Part shown: positions 1-9,201 of the stretch, piece by piece
How positions within the stretch are numbered: the stretch's first letter is position 1
Layout: each line of letters opens with the position of its first letter
Source: Planctomycetota bacterium
Lineage (GTDB): Bacteria; Planctomycetota; PLA2
Length of the DNA: 64,000 bases
Assembly (NCBI GenBank): GCA_021776785.1
Contig: JAJFFF010000008.1
Location: 1-64,000 of the forward strand
Direction: 5' to 3'
Program-made: the position numbers and the translations under genes
Notes under the pieces: generated by a model
Told to the model about the DNA's origin: nothing
Databases searched by the model: none
What the model saw: only the letters and a program-made list of their open reading frames with translations

Positions 1-330
1 GACGATGTTGGAGCTTTGACGTTCGATCTTTCGGTGCCAGGAGTCGTGCGCTCGTTCTTGCCTCTGGCTTTTTAGGCGCGTTTGCTGCCGCGTGCTTTTC
101 CTTGGCCCAACACCTGACGGTCGGTGTTTTTTGGCCCAACATCTGACGATGTTGGAGCTGGATGTTCGATCTTTCGGTGCCAGGAGTCGGGCGCTCGGTG
201 ACGCCTCTGGCTTTGGATCCGCGTTTGCTGCTGCGTGCTTTTCCTTGGCCCAACACCTGACGGTGTTGGAGCTTTGACGTTTGATCTTTCGGTGCCAGGA
301 GGCGGGCGCTCGTTCTTGCCTCTGGCTTTG
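1..330. repeat. Hairpin-repeat array, locus 1 (continues upstream of the window)
   Basis: About 105-120 bp units. Each begins with an 8-bp stem-loop (CCAACACC-TGAC-GGTGTTGG or CCAACATC-TGAC-GATGTTGG). It is followed by a conserved tail starting GAGCTTTGACGTTCGATC, then CTTTCGGTGCCAGGAG, and ending in GCCTCTGGCTTT. Intact hairpins are at 136-155 and 250-269. The window opens inside another hairpin, and a degenerate copy lies at 105-134. Open reading frames crossing the array are not consistent between copies, so I read it as non-coding. It lies beyond the 3' end of the M50-like gene at 457. Confidence 0.9.
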
Positions 331-388
331 TGCCTGCGTGAGACTCGAAGACGACGAACTATTGCCCGCACAACGACTACGACATATC

Positions 389-431
389 GTCCGCACAATG
401 AGTTGTGCTCCGACGCGAAGTGTCGGAGCAC
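389..431. repeat. Array-end element with two overlapping palindromes
   Basis: Two mutually exclusive stem-loops. The first is GCACAA-TGAG-TTGTGC at 393-408. The second is a perfect 10-bp stem GTGCTCCGAC / GTCGGAGCAC at 405-431 with a 7-base loop. A diverged copy follows the second array at 11747-11787, so the element seems associated with these arrays. No T tract follows on either strand, so it is not a standard intrinsic terminator. Nothing else is seen between 331 and 456. Confidence 0.6.
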
Positions 432-456
432 CCGCCATGGCCTTGGCGTCGGCGGG

Positions 457-1329
457 TCAAACCGACTGGGCGTGTCCGCGGCGGCGTGGGCGCGATAGCC
501 ACCATGCTAGCGGCGCAACCGTGAGCGATGCGAGGAGCATGAACGCGGCGATCGACTCGAGCGACGTTCCGAGTTGGCGCGCCGCGCGTACGTAGTCGTT
601 GGTCAGACCAAACGACCCGTTGCTGCGATAGATTTCGCGGACGGCGGGGTCGGCGATCAATCCATAGTTGAGCGACAAGTTGGAACCGAGCAAGAAGCAC
701 GCACAACCCAAGTACAACGCCCGCTCCGCCGGCGACTCGCTGAATCCCCCGACGAGTCCGCGCCAGAAAAACACGCCGGCGAACGCAAGCTCGCCCGCTT
801 GCCCTGCCAAGAGGAACGACAAATCGCGCAACGATGTGAACGCAAACACCGGATACACGAGTGCAAGCAACCCAAAGATCCACACGCCGCGGCGACGGTC
901 GCGAAAGTGCCACGCGCAAAACGCGATAACCAACCACAAACCGACGCACAGCGCCTTACTCTGCCCCAGGTGATTCGCCGCCGCGTGGCCGTCCAAACGG
1001 ATGGCGGGAAAAGCGGGACAACCGGCCGCCCATGCCACGACGCAATGTCCGATTTCATGACAGAGCGACGCGAAAAACCAACCCATGTAGTTCGCCACAG
1101 GAACGTACGTCAACAAGATCGCGATCGCGATGCCGGCGAGCAGGTATTGCACCGTGACTTTGTGCGGCTCGCAACGCGGCACCACGGTCGGCGCTACGTG
1201 CAGGCGGTGTGGGCCGGGACGGGGCGGGGCCTCGAAGTGACGGATCGTGCCGCACACGCGGCACCGGTTCACACCGGCCGGATTCGCGGTCCCGCACTCC
1301 GGGCACGGGATCTTGGTCACGGCAATCAC
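457..1329 (-). CDS. Zinc-ribbon, M50-like integral membrane metalloprotease
   Basis: A 290-residue protein starting at GTG (1329); a second GTG three codons on is possible. The N-terminus is a four-cysteine zinc ribbon (Cys9, Cys12, Cys23, Cys26 in CPEC and CRVC). A hydrophobic stretch then leads into HEIGH at 91-95, the HExxH zinc motif used by site-2-protease-like (M50) peptidases. About five to six hydrophobic segments follow. The family cleaves substrates within or next to the membrane; the substrate here is unknown. A clear second zinc-ligand motif (such as NxxPxxxLDG) is not visible, so activity is inferred from HExxH in a membrane context. The gene is divergent from the thiolase at 1452. 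Confidence 0.65.
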   Translation of the reverse strand: MIAVTKIPCPECGTANPAGVNRCRVCGTIRHFEAPPRPGPHRLHVAPTVVPRCEPHKVTVQYLLAGIAIAILLTYVPVANYMGWFFASLCHEIGHCVVAWAAGCPAFPAIRLDGHAAANHLGQSKALCVGLWLVIAFCAWHFRDRRRGVWIFGLLALVYPVFAFTSLRDLSFLLAGQAGELAFAGVFFWRGLVGGFSESPAERALYLGCACFLLGSNLSLNYGLIADPAVREIYRSNGSFGLTNDYVRAARQLGTSLESIAAFMLLASLTVAPLAWWLSRPRRRGHAQSV

Positions 1330-1451
1330 TTATCGATCTATCGGAACAATCGGATCACCCCCATGAGCAACTCTGTGGGATCCCTTTTTCCACGCCGTAC
1401 AATCCCGTTTCAACCGGGTTGGACCTCGATCAGCGGGGTCCGGAGAGAAAC

Positions 1452-2636
1452 ATGCGCTTTTCCAACGCTTACATTCCCGCCGGGGCCTATTGGTCCTCGC
1501 CGTTTTCGAAGTGGCAGGGCAGCCTGTCAACGCTCCACCCCGTCAAAATGGCGGCGGACGTCACCGTCAAGGGGCTCGCGCGGGCGGGCATCGAGGCCAA
1601 GGATCTAGATGGTCTCGTCTTCGGCTGGACGGTTCCGGGCAAGCGCATCTTTTACGGCGGCCCGTGGATCGCCGGTCTGATCGGCGCCCCCGACATTTCC
1701 GGACCGATGGTCAGCCAGGCGTGTGCGACGTCGGCGGCGTCGTTGGCTCTTGCTGCGGCGCAGCTAGAAGCCGGCAGCGACGAAACCACCGTCGTCATCA
1801 CCGCGGACAAATGTTCCAACGGTCCTCACCTCTATTTCCCGAACCCGGCCGGACCGGGCGGCAAGGGCGACGGCGAGGATTGGGTTTGGGACAACTTCAG
1901 TTTTGATCCGTGGGCGAAGAACTCCATGATCGAGACGGCCGAGAACGTCGCGAAGGAGGCGGGCATCACGCGCGAACAGATGGACGCGCTCACCCAACAT
2001 CGCTACGAGCAATACAAGGCAGGCCTCGAGAGCGGTTTTCAAAAGCGCTACATGCTTACGCCTTACGAAGTCAAGCCGGGGCGCAAGGTCATCGCCACGT
2101 TGGAAAGCGACGAGGGTGTGTTCGCGACGTCGCCGGAAGGGCTCAGCAAACTCCGTCCGATGCTGCCCGATGGCACGATTACCTTTGGCTCGCAGACGCA
2201 TCCCGCCGACGGCTCGGCCGGCATGGTGGTCACGACCAAAGCCAAAGCCACCGCGATGAGTTCGGACGGCACGCCCGCGCAGGTATGCTCGTACGGAACG
2301 GCGCGTGTCGAGAAGGGATTTATGGCGAAAGCCGTCGTCCCCGCCGCCCAGCGCGCACTCAAGGCCGCCGGCATCGGCATCCAGGACTGCAAAGTTGTGA
2401 AAACGCACAACCCGTTTGCGGTAAACGACATCTTCTTTGCGCGCGAGCTCGGCATCGAGGCGGAGTCGATGAACAACAACGGCTCCAGTTTGATCTTTGG
2501 ACACCCGCAGGGCCCGACGGGCGCGCGCCTCATCGCCGAAGGAATCGAAGAAGCGAAGATGAACGGCGGAGGCCACGTGCTGTTCGCCGGATGCGCGGCG
2601 GGTGATACCGCAGCCGCAGTTGTGCTCAAGGTCTAG
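1452..2636 (+). CDS. Thiolase family protein (acetyl-CoA acetyltransferase-like)
   Basis: Thiolases condense or cleave acyl-CoA units. The start at 1452 is chosen because GGAGAG lies six bases upstream and the homology begins there; the open frame extends further upstream without coding character. The product is 394 residues, the normal thiolase length. Visible catalytic features are nucleophile Cys91 (QACATSA), His319 in HNPFAVND, His351 in FGHPQGPTGAR, and Cys381 in GCAAGD, which replaces the usual C-x-G-G loop. The NNNGSSLIFGHP segment matches the thiolase NxxGGAIALGHP motif. No other fatty-acid genes are adjacent, so the direction (degradation or synthesis) cannot be set from context. Confidence 0.88.
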   Translation: MRFSNAYIPAGAYWSSPFSKWQGSLSTLHPVKMAADVTVKGLARAGIEAKDLDGLVFGWTVPGKRIFYGGPWIAGLIGAPDISGPMVSQACATSAASLALAAAQLEAGSDETTVVITADKCSNGPHLYFPNPAGPGGKGDGEDWVWDNFSFDPWAKNSMIETAENVAKEAGITREQMDALTQHRYEQYKAGLESGFQKRYMLTPYEVKPGRKVIATLESDEGVFATSPEGLSKLRPMLPDGTITFGSQTHPADGSAGMVVTTKAKATAMSSDGTPAQVCSYGTARVEKGFMAKAVVPAAQRALKAAGIGIQDCKVVKTHNPFAVNDIFFARELGIEAESMNNNGSSLIFGHPQGPTGARLIAEGIEEAKMNGGGHVLFAGCAAGDTAAAVVLKV

Positions 2637-2703
2637 CGACCGCCGCGCAGCAGCGCCGCCCCCCCAAAAAAGAAAGCAACAAGACTTATCCCGAATCACC
2701 AAG

Positions 2704-2785
2704 GCGGGACCAGGTCCCGCATTGGCGCGTTGTAAGTGCTTTTTGGGGCTTTCTTTGTGGCATTTGCTTGCGGGATTTTTCCCGC
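2704..2785. promoter_or_regulatory. Pair of GCGGGA...TCCCGC palindromes before the metal-efflux gene
   Basis: Two inverted repeats with the same arms, GCGGGA/TCCCGC, at 2704-2720 and 2770-2785. Their centres are about 65 bp apart, and both are followed by CA(C)TTGG. They fill the gap between the thiolase and the Cu/Zn efflux gene. They could be a repressor operator or hairpins in the leader; the function is inferred only from position. A TATCCT box lies at 2834-2839. Confidence 0.35.
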
Positions 2786-2849
2786 ACTTGGGCTTGGTTA
2801 TCCACAGTCGCGCCAGCGCTTTCGCGCCTGGTTTATCCTGCGGTAGTCC

Positions 2850-4034
2850 ATGTTCACCGCCATCTGGAACGTCCTCCTCGAACTCGCGCCGTGGCTGCTG
2901 CTGGGCACGATCGTCGCCGCGGTCCTCCACGTGCTCTTGCCCAAAGACTGGATTCGCCGGCAGTTTCGCGGGTACGGCGGCGTCGCGAAGGCCGTCGCAT
3001 TCGGGGTTCCGATGCCGCTTTGTTCGTGCGGCGTGATTCCGGCGGGCCTGGGCCTCAAAAAAGACGGCGCATCGGACGGAGCGGTCGTCGGGTTCTTGGT
3101 CTCCACGCCGCAAACCGGTGTGGACTCGATCCTGGTGAGCGCTTCGTTCCTCGGATTGCCATTCGCGCTGTTTAAGGTCGCTAGCGCCACGCTGACCGGC
3201 CTGATCGCGGGCTGGTGGACACACGCCAGGAGCGGCGATGCAGCGCCGCCCCCGGAGCCGGCGGAAACCGCAACGGCCCCCGCGCACGGTCTCGCCGCGA
3301 TGTTCGGCCACGGCATCGAGATCCTCCGCAGCATCTGGGTGTGGCTCGTTTTTGGCGTCGTCGTCTCCGCCGCGATCACAGTGTTTGTCCCCCACGACGC
3401 CCTCGCCGGCCTGTCCCGCTTCGGCGCGTGGGGCGCGGGAGCTGTCGCGCTCGTCGTGAGTCTGCCTCTTTACGTGTGCGCGACGGCGTCCGTGCCGATC
3501 GCAGCGGCGCTCGTCGGCGCCGGGATGCCGGCCGGCGCGGCGTTGGTGTTTCTGATGGCCGGCCCGGCCACGAACGTGGCGACGATCGGCGCGATCTACA
3601 AGACGCTCGGCAAACAAACACTGGCGATCTATCTGGTCACGATCATCGTCGGAAGCTTAGCGCTCGGGACGCTGTTTGATGGCGTGATCGGAGGCGACGC
3701 CGTTCCCACGCACGCCGATCATGTCCACGCAACCGCGTGGTGGTCCACGGCGGCGGCGGTGGCCCTCACCGCGCTCCTCGCGTGGTTCCTCGTCGAAGAG
3801 GTCTTAGGCCGCACACGTCGCACAAGCCCAGCATCCGGTCAGGAAACGGTCATCGGGATCACCGGCATGAACTGCGCCAACTGCGTGCGCCGCGTCGAAA
3901 AAGCACTCCACGGCACCGACGGCGTTACGGCCGTTGTTGTGGACCTGGAAGCGGGACAGGCGACCGTAAGCGGGTCCGCAACCCAAAACGCCATGCGCCG
4001 CGCCATCGAAGCCGCCGGCTACACGCCGCAATAG
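2850..4034 (+). CDS. SO_0444-family Cu/Zn efflux permease with C-terminal HMA domain
   Basis: A 394-residue inner-membrane transporter. The N-terminal part is the permease domain, with about eight to ten hydrophobic segments and the signature PLCSCGVIP at residues 57-64 (Cys58, Cys60). A His-containing linker (THADHVHATAW) follows. The last 63 residues are a heavy-metal-associated domain with the metal-binding GMNCANC motif (Cys342, Cys345). This order matches proteins annotated as SO_0444-family Cu/Zn efflux transporters, which export soft metal ions. Twin palindromes upstream may regulate it. No P-type ATPase or metalloregulator gene is adjacent. Confidence 0.85.
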   Translation: MFTAIWNVLLELAPWLLLGTIVAAVLHVLLPKDWIRRQFRGYGGVAKAVAFGVPMPLCSCGVIPAGLGLKKDGASDGAVVGFLVSTPQTGVDSILVSASFLGLPFALFKVASATLTGLIAGWWTHARSGDAAPPPEPAETATAPAHGLAAMFGHGIEILRSIWVWLVFGVVVSAAITVFVPHDALAGLSRFGAWGAGAVALVVSLPLYVCATASVPIAAALVGAGMPAGAALVFLMAGPATNVATIGAIYKTLGKQTLAIYLVTIIVGSLALGTLFDGVIGGDAVPTHADHVHATAWWSTAAAVALTALLAWFLVEEVLGRTRRTSPASGQETVIGITGMNCANCVRRVEKALHGTDGVTAVVVDLEAGQATVSGSATQNAMRRAIEAAGYTPQ

Positions 4035-4188
4035 CCGCCCGCGCAACCAAACGCGCAACGTGCACACGCCGTTGCGACTAATCGGAACCAATCCGCCGTC
4101 TCACATCGGGACTGGTCGTGCTTTGCCGCCGCCTGCCCTGCGCTAGTGTTCGCTCCGCAGCGGGAAACTTCTACGGAAGGGACAGGGA

Positions 4189-5493
4189 ATGGGAATGCGG
4201 ATCGGGTGCATCGTTGGGTTGGTTTGTCTTCTGACAAGCACCCGTGCGACTCGCGCTGACACCATCGACAGCCACAGCGGCGTCGTGCTCACGCTTGACG
4301 GACTAAGCGCGCGCACCATCGACCATGAGCAGGTGAAAGGCCAATGGGTCGGCGAGATCGGCGCGTCCAGCGTTCACATCGAGCTGCGCGTGTTCAACGG
4401 AAAGCGGTTTCGCTTTTTCCAGCCGGAAGGCGTAACGCGCATGCTGGCCGCCAATCGCCGCGAGCGCGACGGCGCGTTCAAACTGACGCAGCGCGAACTC
4501 GTCACGGGCCGCTTCGGGTGGGTTTCGTACGCCTCGATCGGGGAAGGCGCGACCGAGGACGGCCAAGTGTTGACGCTCGCCGGGCTCCTCGACAAAGGCG
4601 CGTCCTACTCCGTGGTCGTCGAGGCAAAGCCGGCGCTCTCCAAGAGCGACCGCGCGAGCGCCCTCAAGATGATCCGCGACGGCATCGAAGTTACGGCCAA
4701 CCCGGCCAACCCGATGTGGACCGAACGCGAAGCTCAGGCGCGCTGGGACGCATCGGTCCGTGACGAGAAAACGCGCAAGAGCGCACGCAAGATTCGCCGC
4801 ACCAAACACTACATCATCTTCACCAACTCGAGCGGCGGCACGCTGTTCAGCAAGAAGATGGAGCAGTACTACAAAAAGATCCAGAAGACGTTCCCGTTCG
4901 ACGAGGTCAAGGGGCGGCGTTTGATGCCCGTGTTTTTGCTGCGCACGCGCGAGGAGTACATCAAGTTCACGATGCACAACGCGGGCATGAACATGGCCCA
5001 AGCCGCGGCGACCAAGGGCCACGCGTTCCTCGACTACTACGCGACGTACTACGAGTCGCCCAATGACCCGGTGCATATTCACGAAGCGACGCATCAGATC
5101 TTTAAGAACCGCCTGCACTTGGACGGCGGTGGATCGTGGTTGCAAGAGGGCGTCGCCGAGTACATGAGCACGTCCGCCACGCAACGCAAGTCGTGGGCGC
5201 GCCGCGCAACACGCAGCGACAACCACGTGGCGTTCGCCGACTTCGTTGCCATCCCCACGCTGATCGCGAATCCGCACACCGACGGCAAGAGCGCGTACCT
5301 CCAAGCGGCCGCCTTGATCGACTTCCTACGCGACTCCAAGCAACTCAAGAAGAAGTTTCCGGAGTTCCTGGAGGCGGCCGGCACGATCCGACGCACCGAT
5401 CACACTGCATTAAGCGCCACGCTGCAGCACGTGTATGGCACCGACCTCGCCGGCCTCGAAGCGGCGTGGGTGAAGTACTGGAAGAAGCGCTAG
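4189..5493 (+). CDS. Secreted peptidase-MA-like (DUF1570-like) metalloprotease
   Basis: A 434-residue protein with a signal peptide (hydrophobic core at about 5-15, likely cleavage after TRA or RAD). An N-terminal beta-rich part covers roughly 30-150. The C-terminal gluzincin-like domain carries HEATH at 298-302 and a downstream WLQEG glutamate at 320, matching HExxH...E zinc coordination. The protein is probably a periplasmic or extracellular zinc peptidase of unknown substrate. It resembles the gene at 20753, which has lost HExxH. Purine-rich sequence (GGAAGGGACAGGGA) precedes the ATG. The gene ends at a bidirectional terminator. Confidence 0.7.
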   Translation: MGMRIGCIVGLVCLLTSTRATRADTIDSHSGVVLTLDGLSARTIDHEQVKGQWVGEIGASSVHIELRVFNGKRFRFFQPEGVTRMLAANRRERDGAFKLTQRELVTGRFGWVSYASIGEGATEDGQVLTLAGLLDKGASYSVVVEAKPALSKSDRASALKMIRDGIEVTANPANPMWTEREAQARWDASVRDEKTRKSARKIRRTKHYIIFTNSSGGTLFSKKMEQYYKKIQKTFPFDEVKGRRLMPVFLLRTREEYIKFTMHNAGMNMAQAAATKGHAFLDYYATYYESPNDPVHIHEATHQIFKNRLHLDGGGSWLQEGVAEYMSTSATQRKSWARRATRSDNHVAFADFVAIPTLIANPHTDGKSAYLQAAALIDFLRDSKQLKKKFPEFLEAAGTIRRTDHTALSATLQHVYGTDLAGLEAAWVKYWKKR

Positions 5494-5516
5494 CGCCGCT
5501 GTTCGACCAGTCGAAC

Positions 5517-5555
5517 GAAAAAGGGCCGCGCGGAATCAACCGCGCGGCCCTTTTG
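5517..5555. terminator. Bidirectional intrinsic terminator
   Basis: A perfect 11-bp stem, GGGCCGCGCGG / CCGCGCGGCCC, with a 6-base loop. It is flanked by an A5 tract on one side and TTTTGTTT on the other. It lies between the convergent genes ending at 5493 (+) and 5571 (-), so it can serve both. Confidence 0.92.
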
Positions 5556-5570
5556 TTTGCCTGGGTGCGC

Positions 5571-6623
5571 TTACGCGATCGTGACTTCGTTGCAGAGATA
5601 CACGTCTTGAATCGTGTTGAGCAACGCGATGCCGTCCGGCATCGGTTTTTGGAACGCCTTGCGCCCCGAGATCAAACCGCAACCGCCCGCGCGCTTGTTG
5701 ATCGTTGCCGTCGCGCACGCGTCCTGTAAGTCGTTGTTGCCCGACGCGCCGCCGGAGTTGATCAACCCTGCCCGGCCCATGTAGCAGTTCACCACCTGGT
5801 AGCGGCAAAGATCGATCGGATGATCCGACGACAACTCGGAGTAGACCTTGTCGTGAGTCTTGCCGAAGCCGATGGCTTTGTATCCGCCGTTGTTGGTCGG
5901 GAGTTTTTGCTTGATGATGTCGGCTTGCAGCGTGACGCCTAAATGGTTGGCCTGCGCCGTGACATCGGCCGCCGCGTGGTAGTCGGTGCCGTCCACCTTA
6001 AACAGCGGGTTGCGCAGGTAGCACCAGAGCACGGTGAACATGCCGAGTTCATGGGCCTTCTCAAACGCCATCGAAACTTCCTGCAGCTGCCGCCCCGCGT
6101 GCTCCGAACCCCAGTAGATCGTCGCCCCGACGCCGACGCAACCCATCTCGAACGCTTGCTCGATCGAACCGAACATCACCTGGTCAAACGTGGCCGGGTG
6201 CGTCAGCAGTTCGTTGTGGTTGAGCTTCAAAATGAACGGAATCTTGTGCGCGTACTGACGCGCGACCGAACCCAACACCCCGAGCGTGCTCGCGACCGCG
6301 TTACACCCACCTTCGAGCGCGAGCTCGCAGATGTTGGCCGGATCGAAATAGATCGGGTTGGGCGCAAACGACGCGCCGCCGGAGTGCTCAATGCCCTGAT
6401 CCACCGGAAGGATCGACACATAGCCGGTCCCCGCCAGACGCCCGTGGTCATACATCGTCTGGATGTTGCGCAAAACGGTCGGATTGCGATCGGTGTGCGC
6501 GTAAACGCGGTCCACAAAGTCGCTTCCGGGCAAATGAAGGTGCCGCTTCTCGACCGTCTGACACTGATGGCCGAGTAGATGCTCCGACTGATCGCCGAGG
6601 ATCTCTTGAATTTTTCCGTACAT
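5571..6623 (-). CDS. fbaB: Class I fructose-bisphosphate aldolase
   Basis: Cleaves fructose-1,6-bisphosphate to dihydroxyacetone phosphate and glyceraldehyde-3-phosphate in glycolysis, or the reverse in gluconeogenesis, through a Schiff-base lysine. It is 350 residues long, as in the DhnA/FbaB-type class I family. Family signatures include [21 protein letters not shown], and [11 protein letters not shown] with the likely Schiff-base Lys, plus a glycine-rich phosphate site ([16 protein letters not shown]). The start at 6623 is chosen because GGGGAG lies seven bases upstream; an earlier ATG adds seven residues without support. It is divergent from 6678. Confidence 0.92.
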   Translation of the reverse strand: MYGKIQEILGDQSEHLLGHQCQTVEKRHLHLPGSDFVDRVYAHTDRNPTVLRNIQTMYDHGRLAGTGYVSILPVDQGIEHSGGASFAPNPIYFDPANICELALEGGCNAVASTLGVLGSVARQYAHKIPFILKLNHNELLTHPATFDQVMFGSIEQAFEMGCVGVGATIYWGSEHAGRQLQEVSMAFEKAHELGMFTVLWCYLRNPLFKVDGTDYHAAADVTAQANHLGVTLQADIIKQKLPTNNGGYKAIGFGKTHDKVYSELSSDHPIDLCRYQVVNCYMGRAGLINSGGASGNNDLQDACATATINKRAGGCGLISGRKAFQKPMPDGIALLNTIQDVYLCNEVTIA

Positions 6624-6664
6624 ATTCGTCTCCCCGTTCGTCACCGAGTTTAGGAGTTCAAGGA

Positions 6665-6670
6665 TACCCT
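6665..6670 (+). promoter_or_regulatory. -10-like TACCCT box, leaderless start
   Basis: TACCCT lies seven bases before the GTG at 6678 and there is no Shine-Dalgarno sequence. This fits transcription starting at or next to the start codon. Confidence 0.4.
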
Positions 6671-6677
6671 TTGGGCC

Positions 6678-7982
6678 GTGGCGAACGTCTTGTTACTTAA
6701 CGTGGTCGGCCTGACGCGGCGGCATCTTGAGCATGCTCCCCGCCTCCGCGGGCTTGGAGCGGCTGCGTCCCTGACCCCGCCCTTGCCGGCGGTGACCTCA
6801 ACCTGCGAGGCGACTTTCCTCACAGGCGCCTCGCCGCGGGACCACGGGATCGTCGCGAATGGCTGGTATTTCCGCGATCTCAACGAGGTTTGGTTCTGGC
6901 GCCCCTCGAACCGTTTGATGGCGGGGCGCAAGATCTGGGAGGACGTGGACGGCGACACGGCGGTGCTGTTTTGGCGGTTCAACATGGCAACCGAAGCCGC
7001 GATCAGCGTGGCCGAACGCCCTGCGTATCCCGCCGACGGGCGCAAGATCCCCGACCTCTACACGCAGCCGCCCGAGCTCGCGCGGACGCTGCAGCAAAAG
7101 CTCGGACGCTTTCCGCTCTTTCACTTCTGGGGGCCGACCGCCGGGATCGCGTCCACGCGCTGGATCGCGGATTGCACGATCGAAATCATGCGGGAAAGCA
7201 ACCCGCGCCTGACGCTCGCGTACCTCCCGCACTTGGACTACGACCTGCAGCGATACGGGCCCGACGACCCCCGGATCGCCCAGGCCGTCGCCGACTTGGA
7301 CACCGAAGCCGGACGCATCATCGACGCCGCCGGCGACCGCAAGGTCCTTTGTATGAGCGAGTACCACATCATGCCGGTGACCGGCGCGGTGCTCATCAAC
7401 CGCGCGCTGCGCGAAGCGGGGCTCTTGCACGTCATCGACAACCCGGTCGGAGAATTGCTGGACCCGTTCCGGTCACGCGCTTTTGCTGTTTGTGATCACC
7501 AATTGGCTCACATCTATGTGCGCCATCCGCGCGATAGGCAACAAACCGAAAAAATCGTCGCCGCGCTCGATGGTGTCGACCAAATCTTGGACAAACCGGC
7601 GCATGGTCTCGATCACGCGCGCTCCGGCGAGATCGTGGCGCTTGCGCGAGCCGACCGCTGGTTTGCGTACCCGTACTGGCTCGACGATGCGCGCGCGCCG
7701 GACTTCGCCCGCACCGTCGATATCCATCGCAAGCCCGGATACGACCCGTGCGAGCTGTTCATGGACGCCGGCAAGGCCAAACTGGCGTGGATCTTGACGA
7801 AGAAAACGATGGGCCTGCGCACGCTGTTTGACGTCGTGCCGTTGGATCCAAACCTCGTCCGCGGTTCGCATGGGCGGCTACCGGAGGATGAGATCGACGC
7901 TCCCTTGCTACTTGGCGACGACGAACGCCCGCGCACCGTGGCGGACGTGCGCGCGACGGTTCTCGACTGGATCCAAAGGTAG
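6678..7982 (+). CDS. Alkaline-phosphatase-superfamily nucleotide pyrophosphatase/phosphodiesterase
   Basis: A 434-residue cytosolic-looking protein of the type I phosphodiesterase/nucleotide pyrophosphatase family. The metal-binding nucleophile region is [14 protein letters not shown], with Thr as likely nucleophile, followed by [26 protein letters not shown] and MSEYHI supply the expected Asp/His metal ligands, and SHGRLPEDE lies near the C-terminus. No signal peptide is seen. The substrate is unknown; hydrolysis of a phosphodiester or nucleotide is inferred from the family. The start is GTG, with a TACCCT box just upstream. The gene is divergent from the aldolase (55 bp) and convergent with the epimerase at 7994. 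Confidence 0.8.
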   Translation: MANVLLLNVVGLTRRHLEHAPRLRGLGAAASLTPPLPAVTSTCEATFLTGASPRDHGIVANGWYFRDLNEVWFWRPSNRLMAGRKIWEDVDGDTAVLFWRFNMATEAAISVAERPAYPADGRKIPDLYTQPPELARTLQQKLGRFPLFHFWGPTAGIASTRWIADCTIEIMRESNPRLTLAYLPHLDYDLQRYGPDDPRIAQAVADLDTEAGRIIDAAGDRKVLCMSEYHIMPVTGAVLINRALREAGLLHVIDNPVGELLDPFRSRAFAVCDHQLAHIYVRHPRDRQQTEKIVAALDGVDQILDKPAHGLDHARSGEIVALARADRWFAYPYWLDDARAPDFARTVDIHRKPGYDPCELFMDAGKAKLAWILTKKTMGLRTLFDVVPLDPNLVRGSHGRLPEDEIDAPLLLGDDERPRTVADVRATVLDWIQR

Positions 7983-7993
7983 CGCGGGCTCCT

Positions 7994-8908
7994 CTAGGTT
8001 GCACGGCCTTCCAAGTTGCGGATGGCGGGCTCGATCGTCGAAAACTGGAACTCATAACCGACGCCGATGGTCCGGAGCGGACGCACGCGCTGGCTCGCCG
8101 TGACGACGGTCGCAAACTCACCGAGCATGACGCGCAACGCTTGCGGCGGCACCGGAAACATCGTCGGTCGACGCAACACCTTGCCCACCACTTTCGTGAA
8201 CTCGCCGTTCGAGACCGGGTTCGGCGAAGTCGCGTTGTAGACGCCGCGCGCGCTCTCGCTCTCCACGCAATGCACGAAGATACCCACAACGTCTTGGATG
8301 TGAACCCAGCTAAACCAACCGCGCCCCATGCCGATCGATCCGCCGACAAACATCCGGAACGGTCGCGTCATCAGCGGATACGCGCCACCCTCTTTCGCAA
8401 GGACAACACCGATCCGAACCATCGCCGCGCGGATGCCGGACTCACGCGCCTTGGCCGCCTCGGCTTCCCAGGCAACGCACACCCCCGCCAAAAAATCGTC
8501 CGCGGGCGGGCTCGCCTCATGCACCCAGTTGTGTTTGGTGTCGCCGTACCAACCGATCGCGGACGCCTGCACCAAGATTTTGGGTCCATCGGCGCCTGCC
8601 GCGTTCATTCCGGCCACGACGTGGCGCGTGCCGTTCACCCGACTGGCGCGAATGCGTTCCTTTTTCGCGGCCGTCCAGCGGCCCTTGGCCACCGGCTCGC
8701 CGGCGAGGTTAATCACGGCGTCGGCATCTCCGGCAGGAAGCGGGCCGGAAGCCGGATCCCACTCCAAACAAGTCACGCCGTCGCGAAACGTCTTGCGGAG
8801 CCGTTCCTCGCTGCGACCCGTCACGACGACTTGATGGCCACGCTTCTGAAGTGCAGGGACGAGTTCTTGACCGACCAGCCCGCTGGCGCCGACGACGATG
8901 ATTTTCAC
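7994..8908 (-). CDS. TIGR01777-family NAD(P)-binding epimerase (YfcH-like)
   Basis: A 304-residue extended short-chain dehydrogenase/epimerase-like protein. The N-terminal Rossmann motif is VVGASGLVGQELV (about residues 4-16). INLAGEPVAKGRW and the following R-x-x-R region match the TIGR01777 signature. LVQASAIGWYGD contains the YxxxK-region tyrosine in its family-specific context. A C-terminal DUF1731-like helix pair (RRPTMFPVPPQALRVMLGE) is present. The physiological substrate is not established for the family. The start codon is GTG. Confidence 0.85.
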   Translation of the reverse strand: MKIIVVGASGLVGQELVPALQKRGHQVVVTGRSEERLRKTFRDGVTCLEWDPASGPLPAGDADAVINLAGEPVAKGRWTAAKKERIRASRVNGTRHVVAGMNAAGADGPKILVQASAIGWYGDTKHNWVHEASPPADDFLAGVCVAWEAEAAKARESGIRAAMVRIGVVLAKEGGAYPLMTRPFRMFVGGSIGMGRGWFSWVHIQDVVGIFVHCVESESARGVYNATSPNPVSNGEFTKVVGKVLRRPTMFPVPPQALRVMLGEFATVVTASQRVRPLRTIGVGYEFQFSTIEPAIRNLEGRAT

Positions 8909-9061
8909 CGCCTCATCGTCTCGCGACGGTCAAGCGGGTTCATCGACGACGTCAGCGGGCGCCATCGGAGACGGGTTCAAAACCACGGTCGACTGTGGTC
9001 ACATTGGACCTTTTGTTGAGTTTTAATATCAACTAATGGCGTCATCCAGGCCTCGGTTCCC

Positions 9062-9091
9062 TTGACTCCCCGCTTGAACCGCCATTAAGAT
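9062..9091 (+). promoter_or_regulatory. Candidate sigma70-type promoter of the DUF11 lipoprotein
   Basis: TTGACT (9062-9067), an 18-base spacer and TAAGAT (9086-9091) lie about 110 bases before the ATG at 9202. An AT-rich palindrome, GTTGA...TCAAC (about 9016-9034), sits further upstream. The rest of 8909-9201 shows no gene. Confidence 0.35.
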
Positions 9092-9201
9092 CGCCCTTTA
9101 GGAACCAAGTCGGAAAGCGACCTCAGCAAACCTGTCCGTGCCCAGGTTGCTTCCGCGTGTGTGTAAACGGGCCACGGACCATGCAAGAAAAAGGTGTGTT
9201 G

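Noticed and set aside
72-431. Reverse-strand frames through the repeat array with recurring APKDRTSKLQHRQ-like and TERSNVKAPTPSG-like peptides
   Set aside because: The recurring peptides come from the DNA repeats and appear in different frames in different copies, with no ribosome site. I read the array as non-coding.
405-431. 10-bp stem as an intrinsic terminator of the M50-like gene
   Set aside because: No T run follows on the minus strand.
1764-3617. 617-codon reverse-strand open frame
   Set aside because: It lies antisense to the thiolase and efflux genes, is Arg/His-rich, and is a GC-rich shadow frame.
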